From: Emergencia sp.
GTDB lineage: Bacteria > Bacillota > Clostridia > Peptostreptococcales > Anaerovoracaceae
Reading direction: 5' to 3'
Assembly: GCA_022767345.1 (NCBI GenBank)
Contig: JALEOD010000042.1
Coordinates: forward strand, 62,001 to 126,000
DNA length: 64,000 nucleotides
The position numbers were made by a program, and so were the translations under genes. Positions 46,105 through 53,424 of this stretch are shown here, one piece after another. The notes under the pieces were generated by a model. The model was not told the DNA's origin, did not search any database, and saw only the letters and a list, made by a program, of their open reading frames with translations. Numbering within the stretch: the stretch's first letter is position 1; each line of letters begins with the position of its first letter.

Positions 46105-46195
46105 TGTGTTTTTACCTCCTCTATCCAGTCTCGCCTTACCGGGTAGCGCGAAATGCGCTTTGCATGAAAAATAAACCCTTTCCGAGCGGTCTAAC
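46105..46195 (-). ncRNA. Structured 5' leader of rplU (possible L21 leader)
   Basis: About 90 bases of leader separate the predicted start site from the rplU ATG. It contains an AGCGC/GCGCT hairpin and other GC-rich stems. L21 leader motifs controlling rplU are known in low-GC Gram-positives; I could not align it, so the family is a guess. Confidence 0.35.
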
Positions 46196-46201
46196 TCATT
46201 T

Positions 46202-46230
46202 ATCATAGCATATCCAAGATGGATTGTCAA
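46202..46230 (-). promoter_or_regulatory. Strong promoter of rplU-rpmA
   Basis: Minus-strand -35 TTGACA (46225-46230) and -10 TATGAT (46202-46207) with a 17-bp spacer and a TGC extended -10. Confidence 0.85.
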
Positions 46231-46240
46231 ATATTATTTG

Positions 46241-46270
46241 CTGAAAAACTTTTAACTGAAAAACTTTTAA
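46241..46270. repeat. 15-bp perfect tandem duplication upstream of the rplU promoter
   Basis: CTGAAAAACTTTTAA occurs twice without gap (46241-46255 and 46256-46270), starting 10 bp upstream of the -35 box. It could be UP-element-like AT-rich DNA or simple slippage. Confidence 0.6.
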
Positions 46271-46313
46271 CTTTTTATATAAAATACATCAAGAGTATGC
46301 AAAAACATATATT

Positions 46314-46964
46314 TTACATCATAGGATTTTCAAGCAAATCCTCAATATCACAGCCAAGGACTCTTGAAAGCTTATATAATATCCGCGCCTGCGCTTTATC
46401 AATATTGTTTTCTCTCTGCTCATAGGTCTGGATATTTCTGATATTTACCCCTGCCTGCGCAGAAAGCTCTGCCTGGGAAAGTCCTCGGCTTTCTCGAATC
46501 CGTTTCAACTTGGCATCACCCTCAGCAGCCTTATAAAATTCCTCCATCGTATGAATAAAATTAGAGATGTCCATTTCATGATAAACCGAATACATGGCAA
46601 TGATGTTAGATATTGGAATTCGTTCAAAGATATCCTTGAATCTTCGCCCGCTGTACCATTGATATTCGGCAACAGCCCAGCCAGCCCAATATTCAGGAGA
46701 ATAATTTTCCCAATGAACAAAATCCGGAAGTTCAATCTTTCCATATACCTTAAAGATAATCTCTCTCGCAAGTTCCGGTCCGGACATTCCCGCAACATAA
46801 GCGGGATTGCCTCTTTCAAACTGCTGCGCATAACCAGAAGCTATGAAAATCTGCGCAGCCCACTCCGGCTTATATTTGCAGCAATTAATCACATAATCAA
46901 AATAAGCAGACAGTCTTTCTTTTGCATTACTCAGATATAATTCGCTGTATGCGTGGGTCATCAC
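46314..46964 (-). CDS. XRE-family protein, candidate antitoxin of the DUF3990 pair
   Basis: 216 residues (GTG start at 46962-46964 with GAGGAG seven bases upstream; ATG one codon later possible). The N-terminal 145 residues are an unrecognised helical domain (NAKERLSAYFDYVINCCKYK; WAGWAVAEYQWYSGRRFKDI). The C-terminus is a Cro/XRE helix-turn-helix (RESRGLSQAELSAQAGVNIR, then NIDKAQARILYKLSRVLGC). It overlaps the DUF3990 gene by about 38 bp, typical of toxin-antitoxin coupling. It probably represses the shared promoter. Confidence 0.8.
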   Translation of the reverse strand: MMTHAYSELYLSNAKERLSAYFDYVINCCKYKPEWAAQIFIASGYAQQFERGNPAYVAGMSGPELAREIIFKVYGKIELPDFVHWENYSPEYWAGWAVAEYQWYSGRRFKDIFERIPISNIIAMYSVYHEMDISNFIHTMEEFYKAAEGDAKLKRIRESRGLSQAELSAQAGVNIRNIQTYEQRENNIDKAQARILYKLSRVLGCDIEDLLENPMM

Positions 46965-47625
46965 CGCTCATCTCCTCTCTGAGAATATCCATAACAAATA
47001 AATCATCTCTGTAGGACTTATTATCCCTTATTTCCTTTCGATATACTTCTCTTGCCTTCTCATCTCTGTCCAAAAACTTCGGAAAATAAACTGTCTTATC
47101 AACGCCGTATGCATCTATGAAATTAAGACGCGCAAAACCATTTGCAGAAATCACTGCAATCTGCTCTCCGAGACTCCCAAGCTTCAGCGCCCTGTTAAGG
47201 CTGCGTAAAGGAAGCGCGTTAGATACGAAGGACTGAGCATATTGAAAATATGAATCATCTGCCCTGTATCCGATTACAACATCGTAAGCAGCCAGATCAG
47301 CAGCATAATGTTCTATCATATAATTTCTTGCGTCGATAGCAATTTCTGAATCAAGCTTAAAGGTACGGTATTTCAAAAGCAATGCAATCCAGTTCAGAAC
47401 GGAGTGTTTGCCATCCAGCAAATTCAGCACCTTCAATCCATCCATATCAAAATTGTATATATTGACAAAACCGTCCGTATTCTTTTTACAGGCCCATTCT
47501 CTTGCCATTTCGTCAAGCCTTGTGCAATAAAAGCCTTTTCCATAATCATTATGAGGATTGCCAATCAATATATCAGGTCTTTCTATAATGTGATCGGTTC
47601 CATGTAAAAGCCTAATTTCATTCAT
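46927..47625 (-). CDS. DUF3990 domain protein, candidate ADP-ribosyltransferase toxin
   Basis: 232 residues. It opens with IRLLHGTDHIIERPDI and DYGKGFYCTRLDEMAREWAC, the DUF3990 signature, whose HGT and GFYxT elements correspond to the His and Tyr of the ADP-ribosyltransferase fold. YQFAQSF-like text (YFQYAQSFVSNAL, about residue 129) could hold the third catalytic residue. A promoter and a TTGTA-TACAA palindrome lie upstream. The overlapping XRE gene suggests a toxin-antitoxin unit with toxin first. The fold call is by recognition, and toxicity is inferred. Confidence 0.8.
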   Translation of the reverse strand: MNEIRLLHGTDHIIERPDILIGNPHNDYGKGFYCTRLDEMAREWACKKNTDGFVNIYNFDMDGLKVLNLLDGKHSVLNWIALLLKYRTFKLDSEIAIDARNYMIEHYAADLAAYDVVIGYRADDSYFQYAQSFVSNALPLRSLNRALKLGSLGEQIAVISANGFARLNFIDAYGVDKTVYFPKFLDRDEKAREVYRKEIRDNKSYRDDLFVMDILREEMSGDDPRIQRIISE

Positions 47626-47644
47626 AAGTCCGCCTCCACTGACA

Positions 47645-47690
47645 TTGTAATGATATACAAAATTATAACATCACGATAATAGTCCGTCAA
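47645..47690 (-). promoter_or_regulatory. Promoter and operator of the DUF3990-XRE pair
   Basis: Minus-strand -35 TTGACG (47685-47690) and -10 TATAAT (47662-47667), 17-bp spacer. TTGTAATGATATACAA (47645-47660), a TTGTA-6-TACAA dyad, covers the start site and could bind the XRE partner. Confidence 0.7.
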
Positions 47691-47743
47691 TACATCAGAC
47701 TAAGTATACCCACTTTTTTAAACTAAGCACGGCTCTTCCTTTG

Positions 47744-47782
47744 AAAAAAGCGGAAAGCCCGCATATTGTTCTTTCCGCTTTT
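47744..47782 (-). terminator. Terminator after the ribbon-helix-helix gene
   Basis: AAGCGGAAAG and CTTTCCGCTT form a 10-bp stem; six T follow on the minus strand. Confidence 0.85.
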
Positions 47783-47788
47783 ATCCTC

Positions 47789-48049
47789 TTATTTGTGTTT
47801 TCTCTCCTGCACGCTTCTTGCCAAAATAAACTCAATCTGTCCATTAATGGAACGGAAATCCTCCTCTGCCCACTTTGCGACTTCTTCCCACAGAGACGGC
47901 GCGATTCGCAAAATGACCTGCTTCTTCGCTTTCTCAGCCTGTTTCACAGCCTTTTCTTTTGCTTTGATTTCCTGCTCCAACTTTTGCAGTTTGGACAGTC
48001 GTTCTTCTAGTTCTTTTTCCCTCTGTAAAATATCTTTTTCACTCGTCAT
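47789..48049 (-). CDS. Arc-like ribbon-helix-helix protein with coiled-coil N-terminus
   Basis: 86 residues. Residues 1-42 are a heptad-rich charged helix (REKELEERLSKLQKLEQEIK). Residues about 44-80 read VILRIAPSLWEEVAKWAEED then GQIEFILARSV, the beta strand and two helices of an Arc/MetJ-type DNA-binding dimer. It lies 64 bp after the SPFH gene and shares its terminator. Tandem TGATATCA iterons on the SPFH promoter, spaced 11 bp, fit cooperative binding by such dimers; autoregulation is inferred. Confidence 0.8.
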   Translation of the reverse strand: MTSEKDILQREKELEERLSKLQKLEQEIKAKEKAVKQAEKAKKQVILRIAPSLWEEVAKWAEEDFRSINGQIEFILARSVQERKHK

Positions 48050-48113
48050 CGCTTCAGGCCTTTCATCTCTCTAATCCGTTTACTGTTAAAACGCATTCCC
48101 CTAATCCTTGAAC

Positions 48114-49127
48114 TTAGTAGATACTGCCGCTGTTGACAATGGGCTGTGTATCCTTGTCGGAGCAAAGCACTACCATCAGGTTGGAAACCATAGCGGCCTT
48201 TCTTTCCTCATCTAAAAATACTACTTCTTCCTCACCCAGTTTGTCAATAGCCATTTTCACCATGCTGACAGCGCCGTCAACAATCTTTGCTCTTGCGGAA
48301 ATCACAGCCTCTGCCTGCTGTCTTCTCAGCATAGCCGCTGCAATTTCTTCCGCATAGGACAAATGCGTGATACGAACTTCTTCAATTTCAAGACCTGCAA
48401 AAGCCACTTTCTTGTTCAGTTCTGCTTTCATATTGTCTGCAATTTCCTGAGAACTGCCTCTGAGTGTTTTCTCGTTGGCATGTTCGTGATCATCTGTATC
48501 TAAGCTGTCATAAGGATACATTCTTGCAATATTTCTGATGGTAGAATCAGTCTGAATGGACAGAAACTCCGCATAATCCTCCACATTGAATACTGCGTTG
48601 GTCGGATTGACAACTTTCCAAATTACCATCGCGCCGATGATAATTGGATTACCCATCACATCGTTTACTTTTTGCACACCGTTATTTAAAGTGTTATCTT
48701 TTAAAGAAACGGTTTTCTTTGCGCCAACTTTGATAGAACCTATTGAACTCTTTCCGTTCTTCGCCTGACTCTCAGCTTCTGCTTTTGCTGCCGCAACCTC
48801 TTTCATATAGGTCGGATTAGCATAAGTAGAAAATGGATTTACAAAATAAAATCCCTGTTTCAAAATTGTTCCGTGATAATTACCGAACAAAGTCAGTACC
48901 AGCGCCTCATTGGGTCCTACTACTTTGAGCCCTGCGTATAAAATCGGAAGAATGACTACTCCCAGTCCTCCTACGATAATCATTGCAATTCCAACAGTTC
49001 CCAAGTTGATACAGCCAACTACAATCAGTGCAATGGCTGCCAGAATGCCCATCGTAATAAGTATCAGCATACCCATGCCGTTGATTGGCTTAATCTCTTT
49101 CTGCGTAAAATTTGTCTTTGTTTCCAT
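48114..49127 (-). CDS. SPFH/band 7 membrane scaffold protein
   Basis: 337 residues from the ATG at 49125-49127 (AGGAG 8 bases upstream; the frame continues 13 codons further). Two hydrophobic segments (MGMLILITMGILAAIALIVV and VGIAMIIVGGLGVVILPIL) precede a prohibitin-type domain (GPNEALVLTLFGNYHGTILK; QTDSTIRNIARMYPYDS; HLSYAEEIAAAMLRRQQAEA). A Lys/Ser-rich insert (KNGKSSIGSIKVGAKKT) occurs within the domain. These proteins organise membrane domains. Pairing with an Arc-like regulator recurs in Firmicutes as far as I know. Confidence 0.9.
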   Translation of the reverse strand: METKTNFTQKEIKPINGMGMLILITMGILAAIALIVVGCINLGTVGIAMIIVGGLGVVILPILYAGLKVVGPNEALVLTLFGNYHGTILKQGFYFVNPFSTYANPTYMKEVAAAKAEAESQAKNGKSSIGSIKVGAKKTVSLKDNTLNNGVQKVNDVMGNPIIIGAMVIWKVVNPTNAVFNVEDYAEFLSIQTDSTIRNIARMYPYDSLDTDDHEHANEKTLRGSSQEIADNMKAELNKKVAFAGLEIEEVRITHLSYAEEIAAAMLRRQQAEAVISARAKIVDGAVSMVKMAIDKLGEEEVVFLDEERKAAMVSNLMVVLCSDKDTQPIVNSGSIY

Positions 49128-49157
49128 AGCGTTACTCCTCTTCTCCCTTTTGGGTTT

Positions 49158-49207
49158 TGATATCAATTTGATATCATATTTATATCATACAAAATCATCC
49201 ATGTCAA
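49158..49207 (-). promoter_or_regulatory. Promoter with three TGATATCA iterons upstream of the SPFH gene
   Basis: Minus-strand -35 TTGACA (49202-49207) and -10 TATAAA (49179-49184), 17-bp spacer. TGATATCA at 49158-49165 and 49169-49176 and a degenerate TTATATCA at 49180-49187 repeat every 11 bp, one helical turn, across the -10 and start site. Confidence 0.75.
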
Positions 49208-49228
49208 TAGCATCCAGAAATTTTTTCC

Positions 49229-49267
49229 GCAAAACAAAACCACCGCACAGGGTTTTCTGTACAGTGG
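49229..49267 (-). terminator. Terminator of the nitroreductase gene
   Basis: CCACTGTACAG and CTGTGCGGTGG form an imperfect stem; the minus strand continues TTTTGTTTTG. Confidence 0.75.
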
Positions 49268-49296
49268 CTGTCTGTTTCTACATTATAACTTTTCTA

Positions 49297-49845
49297 TTAC
49301 AGATAGCTGACAAGTTCGTCTGCTTCTTTTCTCTTTGGAGCAGCCGGTGCTTCCGCATCCAGCGGATATCCCATCGGAATTAAGGCTGCAACAGTCTGTC
49401 CCTCCGGCAGATTAATTGCTTCCGCAACCTTTTCGTCATCAAAGATGCCTAAAATTACAGTACCGATTCCTTTATCATGGGCGGCCAGACAAAAGGTCTG
49501 CACTGCAATACCTGCGTCAAAATTCTGCCATCTGTCTTCCTTTGCAGTGGTATAAGAACCGTCCTTTTCAAAACCGGATCTTCCGTTGATATAAGTCGCA
49601 ACGACCAGCTGCGGTACGTTCTTGATAATCTTCGCGTTGTAAGTAAATCCAAGCACACATTCCTCAGCAATTTTTTCCTTTACAGCCTCATCTTCGACTA
49701 CAATATATCTTGTAATCTGCGTATTTTTCCAGGATGGCGCAAAAGAAGCGGCTTCCACGATTTCTCTTACAACCTCGTGTTCTACAGCTTCCGGCTTAAA
49801 CTTTCTGATACTTCTTCTTTCCTTTATACAAGTGATTGCTTCCAT
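49297..49845 (-). CDS. Nitroreductase family protein
   Basis: 182-residue FMN-dependent oxidoreductase, dimeric. It shows CIKERRSIRKFKPEAVEHEV (FMN phosphate arginines), AASFAPSWKNTQ, AVQTFCLAAHDKGIGTVILG and ALIPMGYPLDAEAPAAPKRK (C-terminal signature). The physiological substrate is unknown. AAGGAG precedes the ATG. It is monocistronic, under a promoter embedded in inverted repeats. Confidence 0.92.
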   Translation of the reverse strand: MEAITCIKERRSIRKFKPEAVEHEVVREIVEAASFAPSWKNTQITRYIVVEDEAVKEKIAEECVLGFTYNAKIIKNVPQLVVATYINGRSGFEKDGSYTTAKEDRWQNFDAGIAVQTFCLAAHDKGIGTVILGIFDDEKVAEAINLPEGQTVAALIPMGYPLDAEAPAAPKRKEADELVSYL

Positions 49846-49867
49846 AGTTTCTCCTTACTCAAATTTC

Positions 49868-49909
49868 CTAAAGTGACTTTAGTATACCTATTTTTTATAG
49901 TAAAGTCAA
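49868..49909 (-). promoter_or_regulatory. Nitroreductase promoter with overlapping operator dyads
   Basis: Minus-strand -35 TTGACT (49904-49909) and -10 TATACT (49881-49886), 17-bp spacer. CTAAAGTGACTTTAG (49868-49882) is a perfect 15-bp palindrome at the start site, and TGACTTTACTATA with TATACTAAAGTCA form a larger dyad over the whole promoter. This layout fits repression by a MarR- or HxlR-type dimer. Confidence 0.75.
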
Positions 49910-49970
49910 TTTGGTAATACCATATTTCACGAAAAAGTTTTGCAAATCATATTCGCCACCCTAGCGCACC

Positions 49971-50014
49971 AAAAAAGCTGTGCGCCTCCCCATACAGGAA
50001 TGCCGCACAGCTTT
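49971..50014 (-). terminator. Terminator of recA
   Basis: AAAGCTGTGCG and CGCACAGCTTT form an 11-bp stem; T-run on the minus strand follows. Confidence 0.88.
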
Positions 50015-50031
50015 TGCTTGCTTTTAATAAA

Positions 50032-51132
50032 TTATTCGATTACTACGCCGTCCTCATCGACCATCATATCGTCCATGGAAGTCGGAGCTGCTTCTGCCTG
50101 CTGTTCTTTCAGGGTTTCTAAAAGCTGTGCCTGAATCTTGTCCAGCATATCAGGATTTTCCTGCAGCCACTTCTTCACGTTCTCACGCCCCTGGCCGATT
50201 CTATCACCAGCATAGCTGTACCATGAACCCGCCTTGTCGATAATCTTCAGTTCCACTGCGCTGTCCAGTACATCGCCGGCCTTGGAGATACCTTCTCCAT
50301 ACATAATATCGAATTCCGCCTGTTTAAACGGTGGAGCCACCTTGTTCTTGACAATCTTAACCTTGGTTCTGTTGCCGAGCATTTGGTCGCCGCTCTTGAT
50401 TGTCTCTACCCTTCTGACGTCAAAACGCATGGAAGAATAGAATTTGAGAGCGCGTCCGCCTGTAGTCACTTCCGGGCTGCCGTACATGACGCCGATTTTC
50501 TCACGGAGCTGGTTGATGAAAACCACACAGGTGTGAGAACGGTTCACGTTACCTGCAATCTTTCTGAGAGCCTGAGACATCAGTCTTGCATGAAGACCTA
50601 CATGGTTATCTCCCATGTCTCCCTCAATCTCTGCTTTCGGAACCAGTGCCGCAACGGAGTCGATTACAATGACGTCCAAAGCGCCGCTGCGCGCCAGCAT
50701 ATCACAAATCTCCAGAGCCTGTTCCCCTGTATCCGGCTGGGATACTAAAAGCTCGTCAATCTTGACGCCCAGATTCTTTGCGTAAACAGGATCCAACGCA
50801 TGCTCGGCGTCGATAAAAGCCGCCTTACCGCCGTTCTTCTGTGCTTCTGCAACGATATGTAACGTCAGTGTAGTCTTACCGGAAGATTCCGGTCCGTAAA
50901 TCTCGATGATTCTTCCCTTCGGTACACCGCCTACACCGGTTGCCAGGTCCAAACTGATGGAACCTGTGGAAATGGTTTCTATGTTCATCTTGGTATTGTC
51001 ACCAAGCTTCATAATAGCACCTTGACCGAATTGTTTCTGAATCTGATCCATCGCGTCCTGCAGAGCCGCTTCTCTCGGATCCTTCTCACTCTTCGGGTTC
51101 TTTGCGTTTTTCTGTTCTTTTGCTGTAGCCAT
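50032..51132 (-). CDS. recA: Recombinase RecA
   Basis: DNA strand exchange and LexA co-protease. It has 366 residues: [20 protein letters not shown] (Walker A, about residue 68), [19 protein letters not shown] (Walker B), [20 protein letters not shown] (L1/L2 region) and an acidic C-terminal tail ending [13 protein letters not shown]. An SOS box and promoter lie upstream. It follows cinA as in many Firmicutes but is separated by array C. Confidence 0.98.
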   Translation of the reverse strand: MATAKEQKNAKNPKSEKDPREAALQDAMDQIQKQFGQGAIMKLGDNTKMNIETISTGSISLDLATGVGGVPKGRIIEIYGPESSGKTTLTLHIVAEAQKNGGKAAFIDAEHALDPVYAKNLGVKIDELLVSQPDTGEQALEICDMLARSGALDVIVIDSVAALVPKAEIEGDMGDNHVGLHARLMSQALRKIAGNVNRSHTCVVFINQLREKIGVMYGSPEVTTGGRALKFYSSMRFDVRRVETIKSGDQMLGNRTKVKIVKNKVAPPFKQAEFDIMYGEGISKAGDVLDSAVELKIIDKAGSWYSYAGDRIGQGRENVKKWLQENPDMLDKIQAQLLETLKEQQAEAAPTSMDDMMVDEDGVVIE

Positions 51133-51150
51133 ACTTTACCTCCAAATAAA

Positions 51151-51198
51151 GAACGCTTGTTCTTGTATTATAATACCCTATTATTTGCTTTCGGTCAA
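51151..51198 (-). promoter_or_regulatory. recA promoter with SOS (LexA) box
   Basis: Minus-strand -35 TTGACC (51193-51198) and -10 TATTAT (51170-51175), 17-bp spacer. GAACAAGCGTTC (51151-51162) matches the Gram-positive LexA box core GAAC-N4-GTTC and sits at the start site. Confidence 0.85.
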
Positions 51199-51332
51199 GA
51201 CTTTTCCTCATAAATTTTCTCAAAAATTAAAATTTGTCGGAACGACTTTCCGTGATAATACTTACTATAACATATTTTACATTATATGTCAATAACTACA
51301 TTTAATTCCTGAAAACTGGAGGCATGTCAATC

Positions 51333-51562
51333 ATGTGCATATAAACCGAATTTTCATAAAAAATATGCACATTTCTTCATCACAACGTGCATATTTTCGA
51401 AAAAACTGCAACAAATATGCACGTTTTTAAACCTAAAGTATCCTGAAACAATGAATATTCTGCACCAAATCACCATGGATATGCATATTTTAGATATTTT
51501 TCTTCATTTTACGTACGCTGGTATGCATATTTTGGTGATTTTTCACGAATTTATGCACATCG
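51333..51562. repeat. Array C: inverted words ATGTGCATAT with compensatory changes
   Basis: ATGTGCATAT (51333-51342) pairs perfectly with ATATGCACAT (51363-51372), and ACGTGCATAT (51385-51394) pairs perfectly with ATATGCACGT (51415-51424). Both dyads are 40 bp long with 20-bp centres; the single base difference between them is matched on both arms. Further copies are ATATGCATAT (51479-51488), GTATGCATAT (51521-51530) and TTATGCACAT (51551-51560). It fills the 460-bp gap between cinA and recA. No ORF is supported. Confidence 0.8.
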
Positions 51563-51592
51563 AATGCCCAACGGCCGGATGCCAATCTGCCC

Positions 51593-52825
51593 TTACCCGA
51601 TTGTCTTATTAATCACATCGAACATACTCAGCACTGCATAGTGACGGTTCCACTTACGGCTCACATTGCGCATTCTGACTTCTTTTACCTCTGTATGGCC
51701 GTCAAAGACACAACCGATATAAATAAGACCTACCGGTTTTTCCGGCGTTCCACCACCCGGTCCTGCAATACCAGTTACAGAAATACAGAGCCTGCTGCCG
51801 GTTTTCGCAGCCAGACCTTCTGCCATTTCTCTGGCAACCTGACCGCTTTCCGCCGTATACGCTGCCAAAGTTTCTTCCTTTACACCCAGTTCGTCCATCT
51901 TCGCGCCGTAAGTGTAAGTCACAAGTCCCCGGTCAAAGACCTTTGAAATCCCAGGCATATCGGTCAGCGCTCCGGAAAAAAGTCCGCCGGTACAGGATTC
52001 GCAAGCGGAAATGGAAATATTCCGAGCGATGAGCTTCTTTGCGACCACGTCAGCCAGTTCCTCATCGTCGTCGCTGTAAATATACTCGCCAACCTTTTCA
52101 TAAACTTTCCCGATCATATCTTCCACAGCCTTTACAGCTTCAGCTTTGGTCGCCCGCTTGGAAGCGATTCTCACGCTGCATTCGCCTTCCTTTGCGTAAG
52201 TGGCAAGGGTCGGGTCTGTTTGGGCGTCAATCAAATCAAGAAGTTCCGTTTCCAGCAGCGATTCACCAATACCGAACATACGCAGAGTTCTATAGTAAAT
52301 CACACCGGTCTGCAGCTTCTCAAGGTACGGACGGACTCTGTTTTCCCACATCCAGGTCATCTCCCGCGGCGGTCCCGGCATACAGATAATCATTTTTTCA
52401 CCCTCACAAAGGGCCATGCCCGGCGCACTGCCCACTTCGTTGCTGAACACCTCTGCCCGGCTCGGCATCATCGCCTGCTTATAATTATTGGGAGTCATCG
52501 GTTTTCCATAGGCCCTGGCTCTTGCAATCAGCGCCTCCATACTCGGCTCGTGAAGCACCAGTTCATCGTGCAGAACCTTGCAGGCCGTTTCTTTTGTTAA
52601 ATCATCTTCTGTCGGTCCAAGACCTCCCGTAGTAATTACCAGATCACAGTCGCGAAAAGCCATCTCAATCATCTCAGAAAGACGTCCGGAATTATCGCCT
52701 ACCGTGTAATGATACATAACATCAAAACCCAGCAAATTTAATTGCTGGGAAAGATATACAGTATTGGTATTGATAATCTGTCCAAAGAGAATTTCTGTTC
52801 CGACACTTAAAATTGCGGTTTTCAT
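51593..52825 (-). CDS. cinA: CinA family competence/damage-inducible protein
   Basis: About 410 residues from the ATG at 52823-52825 with GGAGGAG upstream. The N-terminal MoCF/COG1058 domain starts MKTAILSVGTEILFGQIINT and has LVITTGGLGPTEDDLTKE; the C-terminal domain (ISISACESCTGGLFSGALTD; TGIAGPGGGTPEKPVGL) is the PncC-type NMN amidohydrolase with its Ser. Together they can repair pyridine nucleotides. It lies between pgsA and recA, the conserved competence-linked order. Confidence 0.95.
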   Translation of the reverse strand: MKTAILSVGTEILFGQIINTNTVYLSQQLNLLGFDVMYHYTVGDNSGRLSEMIEMAFRDCDLVITTGGLGPTEDDLTKETACKVLHDELVLHEPSMEALIARARAYGKPMTPNNYKQAMMPSRAEVFSNEVGSAPGMALCEGEKMIICMPGPPREMTWMWENRVRPYLEKLQTGVIYYRTLRMFGIGESLLETELLDLIDAQTDPTLATYAKEGECSVRIASKRATKAEAVKAVEDMIGKVYEKVGEYIYSDDDEELADVVAKKLIARNISISACESCTGGLFSGALTDMPGISKVFDRGLVTYTYGAKMDELGVKEETLAAYTAESGQVAREMAEGLAAKTGSRLCISVTGIAGPGGGTPEKPVGLIYIGCVFDGHTEVKEVRMRNVSRKWNRHYAVLSMFDVINKTIG

Positions 52826-52879
52826 CCCACGCTCCTCCTCTTTCATACAAAATCCTGACGATGCGCGGCTCTCACTCGT

Positions 52880-53422
52880 TTACATAGAGAACACGCTTTT
52901 GTTCTTCCAAATATATTCTATCCCGGAATATACGGTCATAATCAGCGAACCCCACAGGAATATTTCTCCTGCCAGCCCACAGTACTCCTGAATCTGAGGC
53001 ATACTTCCAAGCGCTGCAGTAAGAAGCAAAAGCGGCACTGCAATCATCTGTAAAACAGTTTTGATTTTACCACTCATGCCGGCAGCGATGACCGTTCCCT
53101 CAGAGGCTGCTACTGTTCTCATGCCTGCAATAGCAAATTCTCTCGCCAAAATCACAATCAGCATCCATCCTGGCATCGTTCCGTCCTCTACCATCAGACA
53201 AAAAGCTGAGTAAACGAGAATCTTATCTGCCAGCGGATCCATGATTTTCCCAAAATTGGTAACCAGCTGATATTTTCTTGCAATTTTTCCATCCAGCATA
53301 TCTGTGAGAGACGCTGCAATGAACAGTACAAAGGCGGCGAGATTATATCCCATCATGTACGCTGCGATGAAAAACGGCACAGCCACAATTCTGCCTACAG
53401 TCAACTTGTTCGGTAAATTCAT
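52880..53422 (-). CDS. pgsA: CDP-diacylglycerol-glycerol-3-phosphate 3-phosphatidyltransferase
   Basis: Makes phosphatidylglycerophosphate in the membrane. It has 180 residues and several hydrophobic helices. The CDP-alcohol phosphotransferase motif DG(x)2AR(x)8G(x)3D(x)3D is visible at DMLDGKIARKYQLV and FGKIMDPLADK (about residues 42-68). It starts MNLPNKLTVGRIVAVPFFI, typical of PgsA. Two bp after rimO. Confidence 0.96.
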   Translation of the reverse strand: MNLPNKLTVGRIVAVPFFIAAYMMGYNLAAFVLFIAASLTDMLDGKIARKYQLVTNFGKIMDPLADKILVYSAFCLMVEDGTMPGWMLIVILAREFAIAGMRTVAASEGTVIAAGMSGKIKTVLQMIAVPLLLLTAALGSMPQIQEYCGLAGEIFLWGSLIMTVYSGIEYIWKNKSVFSM

Positions 53423-53424
53423 TC

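Noticed and set aside
46105-46230. N-terminal extension of L21 to 46230
   Set aside because: It covers the promoter and leader; the ATG at 46104 has AGGAGG and starts the conserved protein.
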